Shown: positions 26,764 through 35,556 of the stretch, one piece after another
How the letters are laid out: the number at the start of each line of letters is the position of its first letter
Numbering within the stretch: the stretch's first letter is position 1
DNA from: Glutamicibacter ardleyensis
Lineage (GTDB): Bacteria > Actinomycetota > Actinomycetes > Actinomycetales > Micrococcaceae
Reading direction: 5' to 3'
NCBI RefSeq assembly: GCF_014644555.1
Contig: NZ_BMKX01000003.1
Span: 1-64,000, forward strand
DNA: 64,000 bases
Program-made: the position numbers and the translations under genes
Notes under the pieces: generated by a model
The model's database searches: none
Told to the model about the DNA's origin: nothing
What the model saw: the letters and a program-made list of their open reading frames with translations, nothing else

Positions 26764-28064
26764 CGCAGTAGCCCTTCGTAGTTTCGTTGCTGCATTTGAG
26801 CATTGATTTGTTTGACGGTCTCCAGACCCACACCAACCATGATGAGGATCGAGGTGCCGCCAAATGGGAAGTTCTGGTCAGCGTTGAACAGCACAAAGGC
26901 GATCAGCGGGATCAACGCAACGAACGCCAGATACAAGGCGCCCGCAAAAGTGATTCGTGAAATCACGAACTGCAGGTAATCTGCGGTTGGCTTACCGGCA
27001 CGAATGCCTGGAATGAAGCCACCGTACTTCTTCATATTGTCCGAGACCTCAACAGGGTTGAAGGTAATCGCCACATAGAAGTAGGTGAAGCCAATGATAA
27101 ACAGCGTGTAAACAAGCATGTACCACGGCGAGGAGGACGCCGAGTGGGTCTGCAACCACATCGCCCATTCAGGCAGCGTGCCGTCATCATTCTGATTGAA
27201 CGAAACAATCATCTGTGGCAACGCAAGAATCGAGCTGGCGAAGATCACCGGGATCACGTTCGCCATGTTGACCTTCAGCGGGATGTAGGTGGACGTTCCG
27301 CCCACGGTACGTCGCCCGATGGTGCGCTTGGCGTACTGCACCGGAACACGGCGCTGAGACTGCTCCACGAACACCACAAGTGCAATCACCAACAAGCCCA
27401 CGGCGATAACACCAAGGAAGGTGCCCCAACCCTGCGACTGCTGGATAGCACCCATAGCCGATGGGAAGCCCGAAGCGATCGAGATGAAGATCAGGATGGA
27501 CATGCCGTTGCCGATACCGCGCTCGGTGATCATTTCGCCCATCCACATGATCAAGCCGGTGCCTGCGGTCAGTGCGAAGATCATCAGCAAGATCACGATG
27601 ATGGAATCATCTGGGATCAGCGGAAGTGTACAGCTGGGGAAAAGTCCGCCGGTACGCGCCAAGGTGATCAACGTGGTGCCCTGAAGTAGGGCCAACGCGA
27701 TGGTCAGGTAGCGGGTGTACTGGGTCAGTTTGCCTTGGCCTGCTTGGCCTTCTTTATGCAGCTCTTCGAAGTGTGGGATCACCACACGCAATAGTTGCAC
27801 AATGATGGCGGCCGTAATGTACGGCATGATACCCATGGCAAAGATCGATACCTGCAACAGGGCGCCGCCGCTGAAGAGGTTAACGAACTGATAAAGACCA
27901 CCGGTGGTTGAACCCATCGCCAGACACTGCTGAACGTTGCTGTAATCGACACCCGGGGCCGGAATGAAAACGCCGACTCGATAGATCGCAATGATCCCGA
28001 GGGTGAAAAGCAATTTGTTGCGCAGGTCAGGCGTCCGAAAAACTCGGGCTATGGCGCTGAACAA
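26760..28064 (-). CDS. secY: Preprotein translocase channel subunit SecY
   Basis: A 434-residue polytopic protein with ten predicted membrane helices forming the Sec pore. The N-terminal MFSAIARVFRTPDLRNKLLFTL, the plug-region segment, and the cytosolic loop TIGRRTVGGTSTYIPLKVNMANVIPVIFA are family hallmarks. Start is TTG with a full AGGAGG four bases upstream. It is cut off from the spc operon by a strong terminator and has its own promoter candidate at 28122-28152. Confidence 0.97.
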   Translation of the reverse strand: MFSAIARVFRTPDLRNKLLFTLGIIAIYRVGVFIPAPGVDYSNVQQCLAMGSTTGGLYQFVNLFSGGALLQVSIFAMGIMPYITAAIIVQLLRVVIPHFEELHKEGQAGQGKLTQYTRYLTIALALLQGTTLITLARTGGLFPSCTLPLIPDDSIIVILLMIFALTAGTGLIMWMGEMITERGIGNGMSILIFISIASGFPSAMGAIQQSQGWGTFLGVIAVGLLVIALVVFVEQSQRRVPVQYAKRTIGRRTVGGTSTYIPLKVNMANVIPVIFASSILALPQMIVSFNQNDDGTLPEWAMWLQTHSASSSPWYMLVYTLFIIGFTYFYVAITFNPVEVSDNMKKYGGFIPGIRAGKPTADYLQFVISRITFAGALYLAFVALIPLIAFVLFNADQNFPFGGTSILIMVGVGLETVKQINAQMQQRNYEGLLR

Positions 28065-28121
28065 GCGTCCTCCTGAAGTATGTGCCTGAGTCTCGATAAA
28101 GACTCTTGCTATGACCTAATG

Positions 28122-28152
28122 ATTCTAGCCGTCTAATGTACTATCGTGCCAA
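28122..28152 (-). promoter_or_regulatory. Predicted secY promoter
   Basis: TTGGCA (28147-28152) and TAGAAT (28122-28127) are 19 bp apart on the minus strand; each matches five of six consensus bases. The leader would be about 50 nt and contains a GAGTC/GACTC inverted repeat (28088-28105). Confidence 0.5.
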
Positions 28153-28254
28153 ATACGCCACACAGTCAGCAGCCGTTTTTTAGCGTTATTGGCATAAAAT
28201 CGGCGTGTTACGTGGATTTACTTCGCGTCATAGTTCGCATGATGAAAGATAAGA

Positions 28255-28296
28255 AAATCCCCGGTGAGCTTGTCTAAACAAGCTCACCGGGGATTT
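28255..28296 (-). terminator. Strong terminator of the spc operon
   Basis: AAATCCCCGGTGAGCTTGT (28255-28273) pairs perfectly with ACAAGCTCACCGGGGATTT (28278-28296) around CTAA. It lies 21 bp after the rplO stop and would block read-through into secY. Confidence 0.93.
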
Positions 28297-28317
28297 AGCT
28301 TAAGCTCAAACCCTGAT

Positions 28318-28773
28318 TTAGAGGGTTTCTGCCTGGCCGCCAGCAGCAGCGATCTTCTCGGTTGCGGAAGTCGAGTAGGCGTTAACCTTCACGTCAACCT
28401 TGACCGTTAGGTCGCCGGTGCCAAGCACCTTGACTGGCTGGTTCTTGCGAACTGCGCCCTTAGCAACAAGTGCCTCGACGGTGACTTCGCCACCCTCTGG
28501 GAACAATTCCGAGATCTTGTCCAGGTTTACAACCTGGTACTCGACGCGGAATGGGTTCTTGAAGCCTCGCAGCTTTGGCAGACGCATGTGCAGCGGAAGC
28601 TGTCCACCTGCGAAGCCTGCCTTGACCTGGTAACGAGCCTTCGTGCCCTTCATACCACGGCCTGCAGTCTTACCCTTGGATGCCTCGCCACGACCAACAC
28701 GGGTCTTAGCTTTCTTGGCACCTTCAGCGGGACGCAGGTGGTGGATCTTAAGTGCGGATTCTTTTATAGCCAT
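28318..28773 (-). CDS. rplO: 50S ribosomal protein L15
   Basis: A 151-residue L15, which threads deep into the 50S. The glycine- and lysine-rich N-terminal extension ([20 protein letters not shown]) and [17 protein letters not shown] are diagnostic. Last gene of the spc operon, 2 bp after rpmD and followed by a strong terminator rather than secY. Confidence 0.98.
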   Translation of the reverse strand: MAIKESALKIHHLRPAEGAKKAKTRVGRGEASKGKTAGRGMKGTKARYQVKAGFAGGQLPLHMRLPKLRGFKNPFRVEYQVVNLDKISELFPEGGEVTVEALVAKGAVRKNQPVKVLGTGDLTVKVDVKVNAYSTSATEKIAAAGGQAETL

Positions 28774-28775
28774 CT

Positions 28776-28982
28776 TTACTTAGCCTCCTCAACCTTCAAC
28801 AGGTGCGGGACCTTGTTGACCATACCTACGGTCACAGGGTCAGCGGTGCGGACAACGGTGTGTCCGATACGCTTCAGACCCAGCGAGCGAACGATATCGC
28901 GCTGAACCTGGCTACCACCAATGATGGACTTGATCTGTGTGATTTCCAGAGTGACGTCGCTTGGAACAATGTTCTTAGCCAT
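28776..28982 (-). CDS. rpmD: 50S ribosomal protein L30
   Basis: A 68-residue L30. The core [38 protein letters not shown] is standard. It is 3 bp after rpsE and 2 bp before rplO. Confidence 0.97.
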   Translation of the reverse strand: MAKNIVPSDVTLEITQIKSIIGGSQVQRDIVRSLGLKRIGHTVVRTADPVTVGMVNKVPHLLKVEEAK

Positions 28983-28985
28983 TGA

Positions 28986-29699
28986 TTAAGCACCAGCCTT
29001 CTGGGTCTGGATGTGACGCAACATAGCTGCTGGAGCAACTTCGTCCAGTGGAAGACCACGGCGAGCTGCAACTGCTGCAGGCTCTTCGAGACCCTTCAGC
29101 GCGGCAATGGTGCCCTTCACGATGTTGATCTGGTTGCTTGAACCCATCGACTTCGAAAGGATGTCCTGGATACCAGCACATTCCAACACGGCACGCACCG
29201 GACCGCCGGCGATAACGCCGGTACCCGGGGAAGCTGGACGGAGCAAGACGACGCCAGCGGCGGCCTCACCCTTGACCAGGTGTGGGATGGTTCCGCCAAC
29301 GCGTGGAACGCGGAAGAAGGACTTCTTAGCCTCTTCAACGCCCTTAGCGATAGCTGCTGGAACTTCCTTGGCCTTACCGTAGCCAACGCCGACCATTCCG
29401 TCGCCGTCGCCTACAACGACAAGTGCGGTGAAGCTAAAGCGACGACCACCCTTGACGACCTTGGATACGCGGTTGATAGCTACAACGCGCTCAAGGAACT
29501 TGTCCTTGTCGTCATTGCGGCTGTCCTTCGAATCGCGGCCACGGCCACGACCCTCGCCACGGCCACGGCCTTCTCCACCACGTCCACGGCCTTCGCCGCG
29601 AGCGGCGCCGGTCTTTTCCGTGGCAGGAGCTGCAGCGGTCGAGGCTGCTTCAGTAGCTTCAGACACCTGAGTTTCCTTCTTGTTAGTAGCTTCGCTCAC
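28986..29699 (-). CDS. rpsE: 30S ribosomal protein S5 with RG-rich N-terminal extension
   Basis: A 237-residue S5, about 70 longer than E. coli S5. The conserved RNA-binding and fidelity domain starts near residue 66 ([30 protein letters not shown]). Before it come an Ala/Thr/Glu-rich segment and, at about 34-55, repeated GEGRGRG units resembling eukaryotic RG/RGG tails. S5, S3 and S4 line the mRNA entry tunnel. GTG start, overlapping the rplR stop by 4 bp. The extension is encoded in frame and typical in kind, if not in detail, for this family of bacteria. Confidence 0.97.
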   Translation of the reverse strand: MSEATNKKETQVSEATEAASTAAAPATEKTGAARGEGRGRGGEGRGRGEGRGRGRDSKDSRNDDKDKFLERVVAINRVSKVVKGGRRFSFTALVVVGDGDGMVGVGYGKAKEVPAAIAKGVEEAKKSFFRVPRVGGTIPHLVKGEAAAGVVLLRPASPGTGVIAGGPVRAVLECAGIQDILSKSMGSSNQINIVKGTIAALKGLEEPAAVAARRGLPLDEVAPAAMLRHIQTQKAGA

Positions 29700-30067
29700 A
29701 GTGCCAGCCCACCTTCACGTGCGCCGTCAGCAATAGCTGCCACGCGACCGTGGTAGCGGTTGCCACCGCGGTCGAAGACAACTGCTTCAATCCCAGCAGC
29801 CTTGGCGCGCTCTGCAACGAGCTCACCAACGCGCTTGGACTTGGCGGTCTTGTCTGCATCGCTTGCGCGAAGATCTGCTTCCATGGTCGAAGCGCTGGCC
29901 AGGGTAAGACCCTGTGAATCGTCCACGATCTGTACGAACATGTGACGAGCCGAGCGGTTGATGACCAGGCGTGGGCGTACCGAGGTACCAACGATGCGCT
30001 TGCGCACACGGATGTGGCGACGTCCGCGTGAAGCGGAGCGGCTCTTGCCCTTGATTCCGATAGCCAT
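29696..30067 (-). CDS. rplR: 50S ribosomal protein L18
   Basis: A 123-residue L18 that binds 5S rRNA with L5. [35 protein letters not shown] and the closing [24 protein letters not shown] are diagnostic. It is 2 bp after rplF and overlaps rpsE by 4 bp. Confidence 0.98.
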   Translation of the reverse strand: MAIGIKGKSRSASRGRRHIRVRKRIVGTSVRPRLVINRSARHMFVQIVDDSQGLTLASASTMEADLRASDADKTAKSKRVGELVAERAKAAGIEAVVFDRGGNRYHGRVAAIADGAREGGLAL

Positions 30068-30069
30068 AA

Positions 30070-30606
30070 TTATTTACCAGCCTTTCCGACCTTGCGGCGG
30101 ATGATCTCGCCAGCGTAGCGAATGCCCTTGCCCTTGTAAGGCTCGGTCTTACGCAGCTTGCGGATATTGGCGGCAACTTCACCGACGTGCTGCTTATCAA
30201 TACCAGCGATGGTGATTTTGTTGTTGCCTTCGACGGTAAAGGTAATGCCATCAACGGCGTTTACCTTGACAGGGTGCGAGTAACCCAGAGCAAGCTCCAG
30301 GTCTGAGCCCTTGGCAACCACACGGTAACCGGTACCGTGGATTTCAAGCTTCTTTTCGTATCCCTCGGTCACACCGATGATCATGTTGTTGATCAAGGTG
30401 CGGTTCAAGCCGTGCAACGAGCGCGATTCGCGGTTGTCGTTCGGGCGGGACACGGTAACGGTGTTCTCATCCTTGGCAACGGTGATAGGTGCCTGAACGG
30501 TGTGCGTAAGCTCACCCTTCGGGCCCTTAGCGGTGACCTTCTGGCCATCCACAGTCATCTCAACGTTTGCTGGGACGGTAATCGGAAGACGTCCAATACG
30601 TGACAT
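30070..30606 (-). CDS. rplF: 50S ribosomal protein L6
   Basis: A 178-residue L6 with the two tandem L6 folds, located near the GTPase centre and sarcin-ricin loop. [17 protein letters not shown] and the C-terminal [26 protein letters not shown] are diagnostic. It lies 20 bp after rpsH. Confidence 0.98.
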   Translation of the reverse strand: MSRIGRLPITVPANVEMTVDGQKVTAKGPKGELTHTVQAPITVAKDENTVTVSRPNDNRESRSLHGLNRTLINNMIIGVTEGYEKKLEIHGTGYRVVAKGSDLELALGYSHPVKVNAVDGITFTVEGNNKITIAGIDKQHVGEVAANIRKLRKTEPYKGKGIRYAGEIIRRKVGKAGK

Positions 30607-30626
30607 TGTCTGTTGCTCCCTTTCCG

Positions 30627-31025
30627 TTACCAGACGTAGGCGAGGACTTCCCCACCTACGCCCTTCTTTGCAGCCTGACGGTCAGTAAGCAGACCGGAGG
30701 AGGTGGACAGGATTGCGATACCAAGACCACCGAGCACGTGAGGCAAGTTGGTGGACTTTGCGTATACACGCAAGCCTGGCTTGGAGATACGGCGTACGCC
30801 AGCGATTGAACGCTCACGCGATGGGCCGAACTTCAGGTTGATGGTCAGCGTCTTGCCGACTTCTGCTGCAACTTCCTCGAACGAGGCAATGTAGCCCTGT
30901 TCCTTGAGGATGTTAGCAATGCGTACTTTGAGCTTGCTCGATGGCATCGACACAGTGTCGTGGTATGCCGAGTTAGCGTTACGCAGTCGAGTCAGCATAT
31001 CTGCGACTGGATCTGTCATAGACAT
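30627..31025 (-). CDS. rpsH: 30S ribosomal protein S8
   Basis: A 132-residue S8, which nucleates the central domain of 16S rRNA and in E. coli represses its own operon. [21 protein letters not shown] and the C-terminal [33 protein letters not shown] are diagnostic. It follows rplE after only 57 bp; the rpsN gene found here in most bacteria is absent. Confidence 0.98.
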   Translation of the reverse strand: MSMTDPVADMLTRLRNANSAYHDTVSMPSSKLKVRIANILKEQGYIASFEEVAAEVGKTLTINLKFGPSRERSIAGVRRISKPGLRVYAKSTNLPHVLGGLGIAILSTSSGLLTDRQAAKKGVGGEVLAYVW

Positions 31026-31082
31026 GTGGGCTTCAGCCCTTCCTCGTTACGGTTTCCTTAGCGGACCTGTAACGTAGTGAGA

Positions 31083-31652
31083 TTAGTTGGAGGTCTTGAA
31101 CGGGAAGCCCAGAGCCTTGAGCAAGGCACGGCCTTCATCGTCAGATTTGGCGGTGGTCACCACAGTGATGTCCATACCGCGCACGCGATCGATCTTGTCC
31201 TGATCGATTTCATGGAACATCGACTGTTCGGTCAGACCGAAAGTGTAGTTGCCATTGCCATCGAACTGACGGTCGCTCAGACCGCGGAAGTCGCGGATAC
31301 GAGGCAGTGCCAGGGTGATCAAACGATCAACGAATTCCCACATGCGATCATTACGCAAGGTGGTGTGAGTACCAATTGGCATGCCTTCGCGCAGCTTGAA
31401 CTGTGCGATCGACTTGCGAGCCTTGGTAACCACTGGCTTCTGACCGGTAATTGCGGTCAGATCGCGAACGGCGCCTTCGATAAGCTTCGAATCCTTAGCG
31501 GCCTCGCCGACACCCATGTTCACAACAACCTTGGTCAGGGTTGGAACCTGCATTGGGTTGCCGTAGCTGAACTGCTCCTGCAATGCAGGGCGGATGTCTG
31601 CGGCGTACTTAGCCTTCAGACGTGGCTGGATCTTGGTGGCTGTCTCAGTCAT
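31083..31652 (-). CDS. rplE: 50S ribosomal protein L5
   Basis: A 189-residue L5, part of the 5S rRNA complex and of the bridge to S13. Diagnostic segments include [21 protein letters not shown] and the C-terminal [21 protein letters not shown]. Its start shares a base with the rplX stop. Confidence 0.98.
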   Translation of the reverse strand: MTETATKIQPRLKAKYAADIRPALQEQFSYGNPMQVPTLTKVVVNMGVGEAAKDSKLIEGAVRDLTAITGQKPVVTKARKSIAQFKLREGMPIGTHTTLRNDRMWEFVDRLITLALPRIRDFRGLSDRQFDGNGNYTFGLTEQSMFHEIDQDKIDRVRGMDITVVTTAKSDDEGRALLKALGFPFKTSN

Positions 31653-31996
31653 TACAGATCCTTTCCGGAAGCCTTGGCGTAACGGACGCGCACAGTCTTG
31701 GACACACCGTTCTTTTCGACAGTTTCCTCACGGAAACCAACGCGGGTTGGCTTCTTGGTTTCTGGGTCAACCACTGCCACGTTAGAAACGTGAACTGGTG
31801 CCTCAACAACCTCGATGCCACCGGAGGTGGTTCCGTTTTCGGACTGGCCGGCCTTGGTGTGCTTGGTGACGCGGTTAACGCCTTCAACAAGTACGCGCGA
31901 AGTGGCGGTGATGACAGTCAGGACCTTGCCCTGCTTGCCACGTTCCTTGCCCGAGATGATCTGAACCAGATCACCCTTCTTAATCTTTGCACCCAT
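31652..31996 (-). CDS. rplX: 50S ribosomal protein L24
   Basis: A 114-residue L24, an initiator of 50S assembly. The N-terminal KOW motif ([21 protein letters not shown]) and [10 protein letters not shown] are standard. It is 2 bp after rplN and overlaps rplE by one base. Confidence 0.98.
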   Translation of the reverse strand: MGAKIKKGDLVQIISGKERGKQGKVLTVITATSRVLVEGVNRVTKHTKAGQSENGTTSGGIEVVEAPVHVSNVAVVDPETKKPTRVGFREETVEKNGVSKTVRVRYAKASGKDL

Positions 31997-31998
31997 GC

Positions 31999-32370
31999 TT
32001 ACAGCACCTCCGGAGCCAGGGAAACGATCTTCATGAACTTCTTGTCACGAAGCTCGCGGCCCACTGGGCCGAAGATACGAGTTCCACGAGGATCTGCGGC
32101 GTCACCCTTGAGGATCACTGCAGCGTTCTCGTCGAACTTGATGTAGGAACCGTCTGCACGACGGATTTCCTTCTTGGTGCGAACGATGACAGCCTTGACG
32201 ACGTCACCCTTCTTTACGTTGCCGCCTGGGATTGCATCCTTGACGGTGGCGACAATAGTGTCACCAATGCTTGCGTAGCGACGCTTGGAGCCACCGAGCA
32301 CGTTGATGGTAAGGATTTCCTTAGCACCAGTGTTATCGGCAACCTTAAGTCGCGACTCTTTCTGAATCAC
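31999..32370 (-). CDS. rplN: 50S ribosomal protein L14
   Basis: A 123-residue L14, part of intersubunit bridge B8. [18 protein letters not shown] and the C-terminal [26 protein letters not shown] are diagnostic. It heads the spc operon, which here begins as a separate unit, 3.2 kb away from rpsQ. Confidence 0.98.
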   Translation of the reverse strand: MIQKESRLKVADNTGAKEILTINVLGGSKRRYASIGDTIVATVKDAIPGGNVKKGDVVKAVIVRTKKEIRRADGSYIKFDENAAVILKGDAADPRGTRIFGPVGRELRDKKFMKIVSLAPEVL

Positions 32371-32704
32371 TGCTTACTCCTGTCGTCTCGCTGGTTCTCA
32401 TAAATGAGCCTTGCGGAACGGATATGGTCTCCACGATACGTATCGCTTACCCCCACCGACGCGGGCGCACCGAATGCTGATCCCAATTGTTGGCAGGGCC
32501 GAGGCGTAAAATACCGAGGCTGTACTGCGCGGCAAGACGGTGTCAGGCCGCACTGCACTACACCGAAGGTGGATAGTCCCCGAATGAAGCGCGCACAGGT
32601 TTTCAAGTCTAGCCTAGATTGGCATCATTTAGAAATGGTGTGGTAGGGCGTAACTGAGCGTTGTTGGTCACACCATCCCGGGATCTACCGCGTCATTTCG
32701 GGGA
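32371..32704 (-). promoter_or_regulatory. Leader and probable promoter region of the spc operon
   Basis: No gene fits in this 334-bp gap. On the minus strand a TAGACT hexamer (32606-32611) could be the -10 box of rplN; the -35 position reads TTCTAA, a weak match. This would give a leader of about 230 nt, with no fold I can name. The right end is also the 3' flank of the EEP-family gene, which lacks an obvious terminator. Confidence 0.35.
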
Positions 32705-33649
32705 TTAAAACCGCGCGGTCGCATGCACCGCGAGATGATCCGAACCGGTGACCGGCGTGGTTCGCGTTTGAGCGAACCTCACGCCCCGTCCGAGGATGTG
32801 ATCTATCTCTAAGACCGGGAACGGGAGCATTGTCTGGGGCCACGTTGATTGAGGAAGCAAGCCACTTGCCTCGGTGAAGCCCGCAACTGCATCTCGGTAC
32901 AGTCGGTGTCCAGTAGTTGAGTTGAAATCACCGGCAAGAATCATTGGGGATTGCGGATGCTCGTGAACCCACGTATCCATTGCCGACAAGCCTTTGCGCC
33001 ATTGCTTTGCATCGTTCAGTGGCGGGTAGACGTGCACCCCGGCAACCAGTACACGTTGCTGGGCCACCTCGATCTCAACGGTTGGCATGGCAAACCATCC
33101 GGTGTCTTGCTCACTGAGCCCCGAATCAATCTCGGTCATCGGGTTCTTGGAGAAGATCACGGTGTCACGCACTCCCCCGGCTGGCGCCGGCGCCGTCCTG
33201 AAGTCCAGGCCATCTAACGCACCAAGAGAAGTTAAGTCCTGATGTAGTCTCTCGTTGGTTTCCACCAAGATCAAAAGGTCAGGTTGTTCCTCTTTGATCA
33301 GCGCGGCCAGTTCATTGCTGCTTGCTTCGGCGCGGTAAGCGTTGAAGCTCAGCACGCGTAACTCACCCGTCGTTTCGCTTTGCCCAGTTGGCGCGAAGTG
33401 CACCTGCGGAATAAGGCCAATGATCAAGAGAACCCCAATTGCTATCGCGGTCCTGCGTTTCCTCTTCAACAGAGTGAAAATCATAGCCCCGAGCGGGACG
33501 AGTAACAACCAACTGGCAAAGGCTTGAACCTTAGGAACGATTCCTCCGGCCAACCAAGGCACATACGGCAGGGCGGCGATGAGCGCTGAGATGACGATCA
33601 GCAGAATCAAGAAAGTGTGCTTCTGTTGTTGCTGACCGTCTATTCTCAT
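32705..33649 (-). CDS. Membrane-anchored endonuclease/exonuclease/phosphatase (EEP) family protein
   Basis: A 314-residue protein. About the first 85 residues contain three hydrophobic segments (roughly 12-33, 40-60, 67-84). A DNase I-like EEP domain follows: LRVLSFNAYR (97-106), the metal-binding glutamate in LLILVETNE, HVYPP, AGDFNST, and the C-terminal EIDHILGRG and TGSDHLAV with catalytic His. The family includes nucleases, phosphodiesterases and lipid phosphatases, so the substrate is open; the topology suggests an extracytoplasmic active site. TAAAGT ends 6 nt before the ATG, so the message may be leaderless. It lies in the module between spc and S10 operons. Confidence 0.82.
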   Translation of the reverse strand: MRIDGQQQQKHTFLILLIVISALIAALPYVPWLAGGIVPKVQAFASWLLLVPLGAMIFTLLKRKRRTAIAIGVLLIIGLIPQVHFAPTGQSETTGELRVLSFNAYRAEASSNELAALIKEEQPDLLILVETNERLHQDLTSLGALDGLDFRTAPAPAGGVRDTVIFSKNPMTEIDSGLSEQDTGWFAMPTVEIEVAQQRVLVAGVHVYPPLNDAKQWRKGLSAMDTWVHEHPQSPMILAGDFNSTTGHRLYRDAVAGFTEASGLLPQSTWPQTMLPFPVLEIDHILGRGVRFAQTRTTPVTGSDHLAVHATARF

Positions 33650-33676
33650 ATGTCGACTTTATCGGTTCAACATCGG

Positions 33677-34186
33677 CTAACGCTGTTGTTCTGCAGCCCA
33701 CCGCGCAACGCGTTGCCTGCTCTCATCCTCGGAAAGGTCTATCACTCTGCTCAAAAGTGACCAGCGCACCCCGAAAGGATCAATAATTGACGCGAATCGG
33801 TCCCCGGAAACGAAGGTGGCTGCTGGCTCTCGTACAGTGGCACCGGCTGCTTGCGCCCGAGCTACGAGTTCATCAACGTTCGAGCAATACAGCGCCATGG
33901 AGTAACAGGCGCTCGGCGGCTCGGGTGGCGCCACCAGACCGCAATCGGGGCTCGGCTCCCCCAGCTGAAGTTTTCCATTGCCAAAATCTAGATCCGCGTG
34001 CACCATCACGCCGCCAATCTCGGTACAGTCCACAAACTGAGCACCGAAAACGTCTCGATAAAACTCGACTGCATTCGCCGCGTTCTTGATAGCCAAGAAA
34101 GGTGTCAAAGATGTCGAACCGCGAGGGATCCCGTCGGCCGTGTATGTACCGGTGACCCCGATGGTATTTTCTTCTTGATTTTCCAT
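33677..34186 (-). CDS. VOC-superfamily protein (glyoxalase/bleomycin-resistance fold)
   Basis: A 169-residue protein with the paired beta-alpha-beta modules of the VOC superfamily: LTPFLAIKNAANAVEFYRDVFGAQF in the first half and YCSNVDELVARAQAAGATVREP with the IDPFGVRWSLLSRV ending in the second. It resembles PhnB-like proteins, often annotated as glyoxalases. Substrate and metal use are unknown. TAGAGT lies 6 nt before the ATG, suggesting a leaderless message. It is divergent, with 70 bp between starts, from an AraC-type regulator, a pairing that suggests control by that regulator. Confidence 0.85.
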   Translation of the reverse strand: MENQEENTIGVTGTYTADGIPRGSTSLTPFLAIKNAANAVEFYRDVFGAQFVDCTEIGGVMVHADLDFGNGKLQLGEPSPDCGLVAPPEPPSACYSMALYCSNVDELVARAQAAGATVREPAATFVSGDRFASIIDPFGVRWSLLSRVIDLSEDESRQRVARWAAEQQR

Positions 34187-34256
34187 ATCTTCACTCTACG
34201 AAGCTGTGGCACCCTTGGACTTGTAGATTCACGCCAACTTTGAAAGGTCGTCATCG

Positions 34257-35048
34257 GTGGACAGCACGGACGATCGTCGAGGCGTTTTGTATCCTGCTAA
34301 ATTGCCAGAGTTCCAACGCATCCTCGCTCCCCAGCATTTGCGCGACCGGGTCGGTTGGTTTTGGATGGCCCGCTGGAATATTGCCCCGGGCCGGACCTCA
34401 CGCCAAGAGTTACTTGCCTTCCCCTGCATAAACCTCGTCATCCAACCGACGGGGGTCACTCTTGCCGGAGTTTCCACCGGGGCATCTCATCGAGATTTAA
34501 CCGGTAGCGGATGGGTGCTGGCCGCGTTGCTGTTACCTTCCTCCGCCCGGAGCTTCGGTTTTGAACCACGCTCTGTCTTAGGCCGTGAAGTAACGCTTGC
34601 AGCGGAAGGGTTATTAGAACCGGTACGCCAATTGATGGACGCGCCCGCTCCGCAGGAACAACTAAACTCAGCTGTTGACTTGCTCGCTGGATGGATTGAG
34701 CAAAAGGTGACGTGCACAGACCAACATGGGTTGATCGCCAATAAAATGTTGTCCTTGGTCGCAGAGAGACGGGAGATCGTCAACGTGATTCAGCTGGCCG
34801 ACGCACTTGGTTTGTCGGTACGCAGCCTGCAGCGGCTCTGCGCTGAGTATGTCGGGCTTAGCCCGCTGACCGTTATCCGCAGATACCGGTTGCAAGAGGC
34901 AGCCCAGCGACTGCGTGAAAACCCAGAAATATCCATCACGCAGATCGCGGCAGAGCTCGAATATGCGGATCATGCGCACCTGACTAAAGATTTTCGGCAA
35001 GTACTCGGATTCACTCCCAGCGCCTATCGAGCGGGATCTTTGGACTAG
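34257..35048 (+). CDS. AraC-family transcriptional regulator
   Basis: A 263-residue regulator. The N-terminal part (about 1-130) resembles the ligand-sensing domain of AraC proteins of the type with LPEFQRILAPQHLRDRVGWFW. The C-terminal part (about 165-260) has the two helix-turn-helices: VIQLADALGLSVRSLQRLC and ISITQIAAELEYADHAHLTKDFRQVLGFTPSAYR, the AraC signature. Start is GTG with GAAAGG nine bases upstream. It is divergent from the VOC gene and probably controls it; the ligand is unknown. Confidence 0.85.
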   Translation: MDSTDDRRGVLYPAKLPEFQRILAPQHLRDRVGWFWMARWNIAPGRTSRQELLAFPCINLVIQPTGVTLAGVSTGASHRDLTGSGWVLAALLLPSSARSFGFEPRSVLGREVTLAAEGLLEPVRQLMDAPAPQEQLNSAVDLLAGWIEQKVTCTDQHGLIANKMLSLVAERREIVNVIQLADALGLSVRSLQRLCAEYVGLSPLTVIRRYRLQEAAQRLRENPEISITQIAAELEYADHAHLTKDFRQVLGFTPSAYRAGSLD

Positions 35049-35236
35049 AAACCGATGACATCACCGGACCAATAGAAATATGCCGCGACCGCGCTGATTT
35101 CGATCAAGGCTGAAACGAGGCTCGCCGTGGCAACTGGTGGATTTGGTGAAGCCAAATTGATGGCGACGGTTCCATAAGCCTGCGATATATCGACACCGTC
35201 AACTTGCAGAAGATTCCGCGAAATCACCTTGCTCAA
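35045..35236 (-). CDS. Short open frame, possibly a gene remnant
   Basis: A 63-codon frame from TTG, converging on the AraC gene with 4 bp overlap. The frame is open for about 26 further codons upstream without a good start (reading KQWQAKVSALRRAQVALNAA). The C-terminal half is hydrophobic (VATASLVSALIEISAVAAYF) and could be one membrane helix. No Shine-Dalgarno is apparent. A short second frame beginning with ATG at 35381 runs into this region, so a frameshifted remnant is possible. I recognise no family. Confidence 0.2.
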   Translation of the reverse strand: MSKVISRNLLQVDGVDISQAYGTVAINLASPNPPVATASLVSALIEISAVAAYFYWSGDVIGF

Positions 35237-35514
35237 ATCAACCCCGGCAGCGTTCAGAGCTACTTGTGCTCGTCGCAGCGCGCTGACTTTGGCCTGCCAT
35301 TGCTTCCTTGGAAGCTATCGGGAAGCTCAAGCGAACGCCTACGGTGAAGGTCCGGAAGATTTGGGCCGCTGCTTCCATCATGGAAGCCCTAGATAACTTT
35401 GCCTTGCGGGCCGGGCGGCGGGTACGTGGAAGATTTACGCCAGGGAACGTTCAGTGCCAGGACAACTCGTATTTTGCTTTCCCCTGCCGAAAAATTCACA
35501 CTTCCGGACATAGA
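35237..35514. other. Non-coding stretch with two related palindromes
   Basis: No convincing gene. Two perfect palindromes share half-sites: GCTTCC-TT-GGAAGC at 35302-35315 and GCTTCCAT-C-ATGGAAGC at 35371-35387. Their centres are about 70 bp apart. They may be operator-like sites or remnants of a repeated element. The stretch lies between the remnant-like frame and the rpsQ terminator. Confidence 0.4.
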
Positions 35515-35556
35515 AAAACGCCCCGAACTCTTCTTGCGAAGTGTTCGGGGCGTTTT
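35515..35556 (-). terminator. Strong terminator of the S10 operon
   Basis: AAAACGCCCCGAAC (from 35515) pairs with GTTCGGGGCGTTTT (to 35556) with an inner CTTC/GAAG pairing and a TTGC loop; T-run on the minus side. It lies 37 bp after the rpsQ stop, so the S10 operon ends here and is not continuous with spc. Confidence 0.92.
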
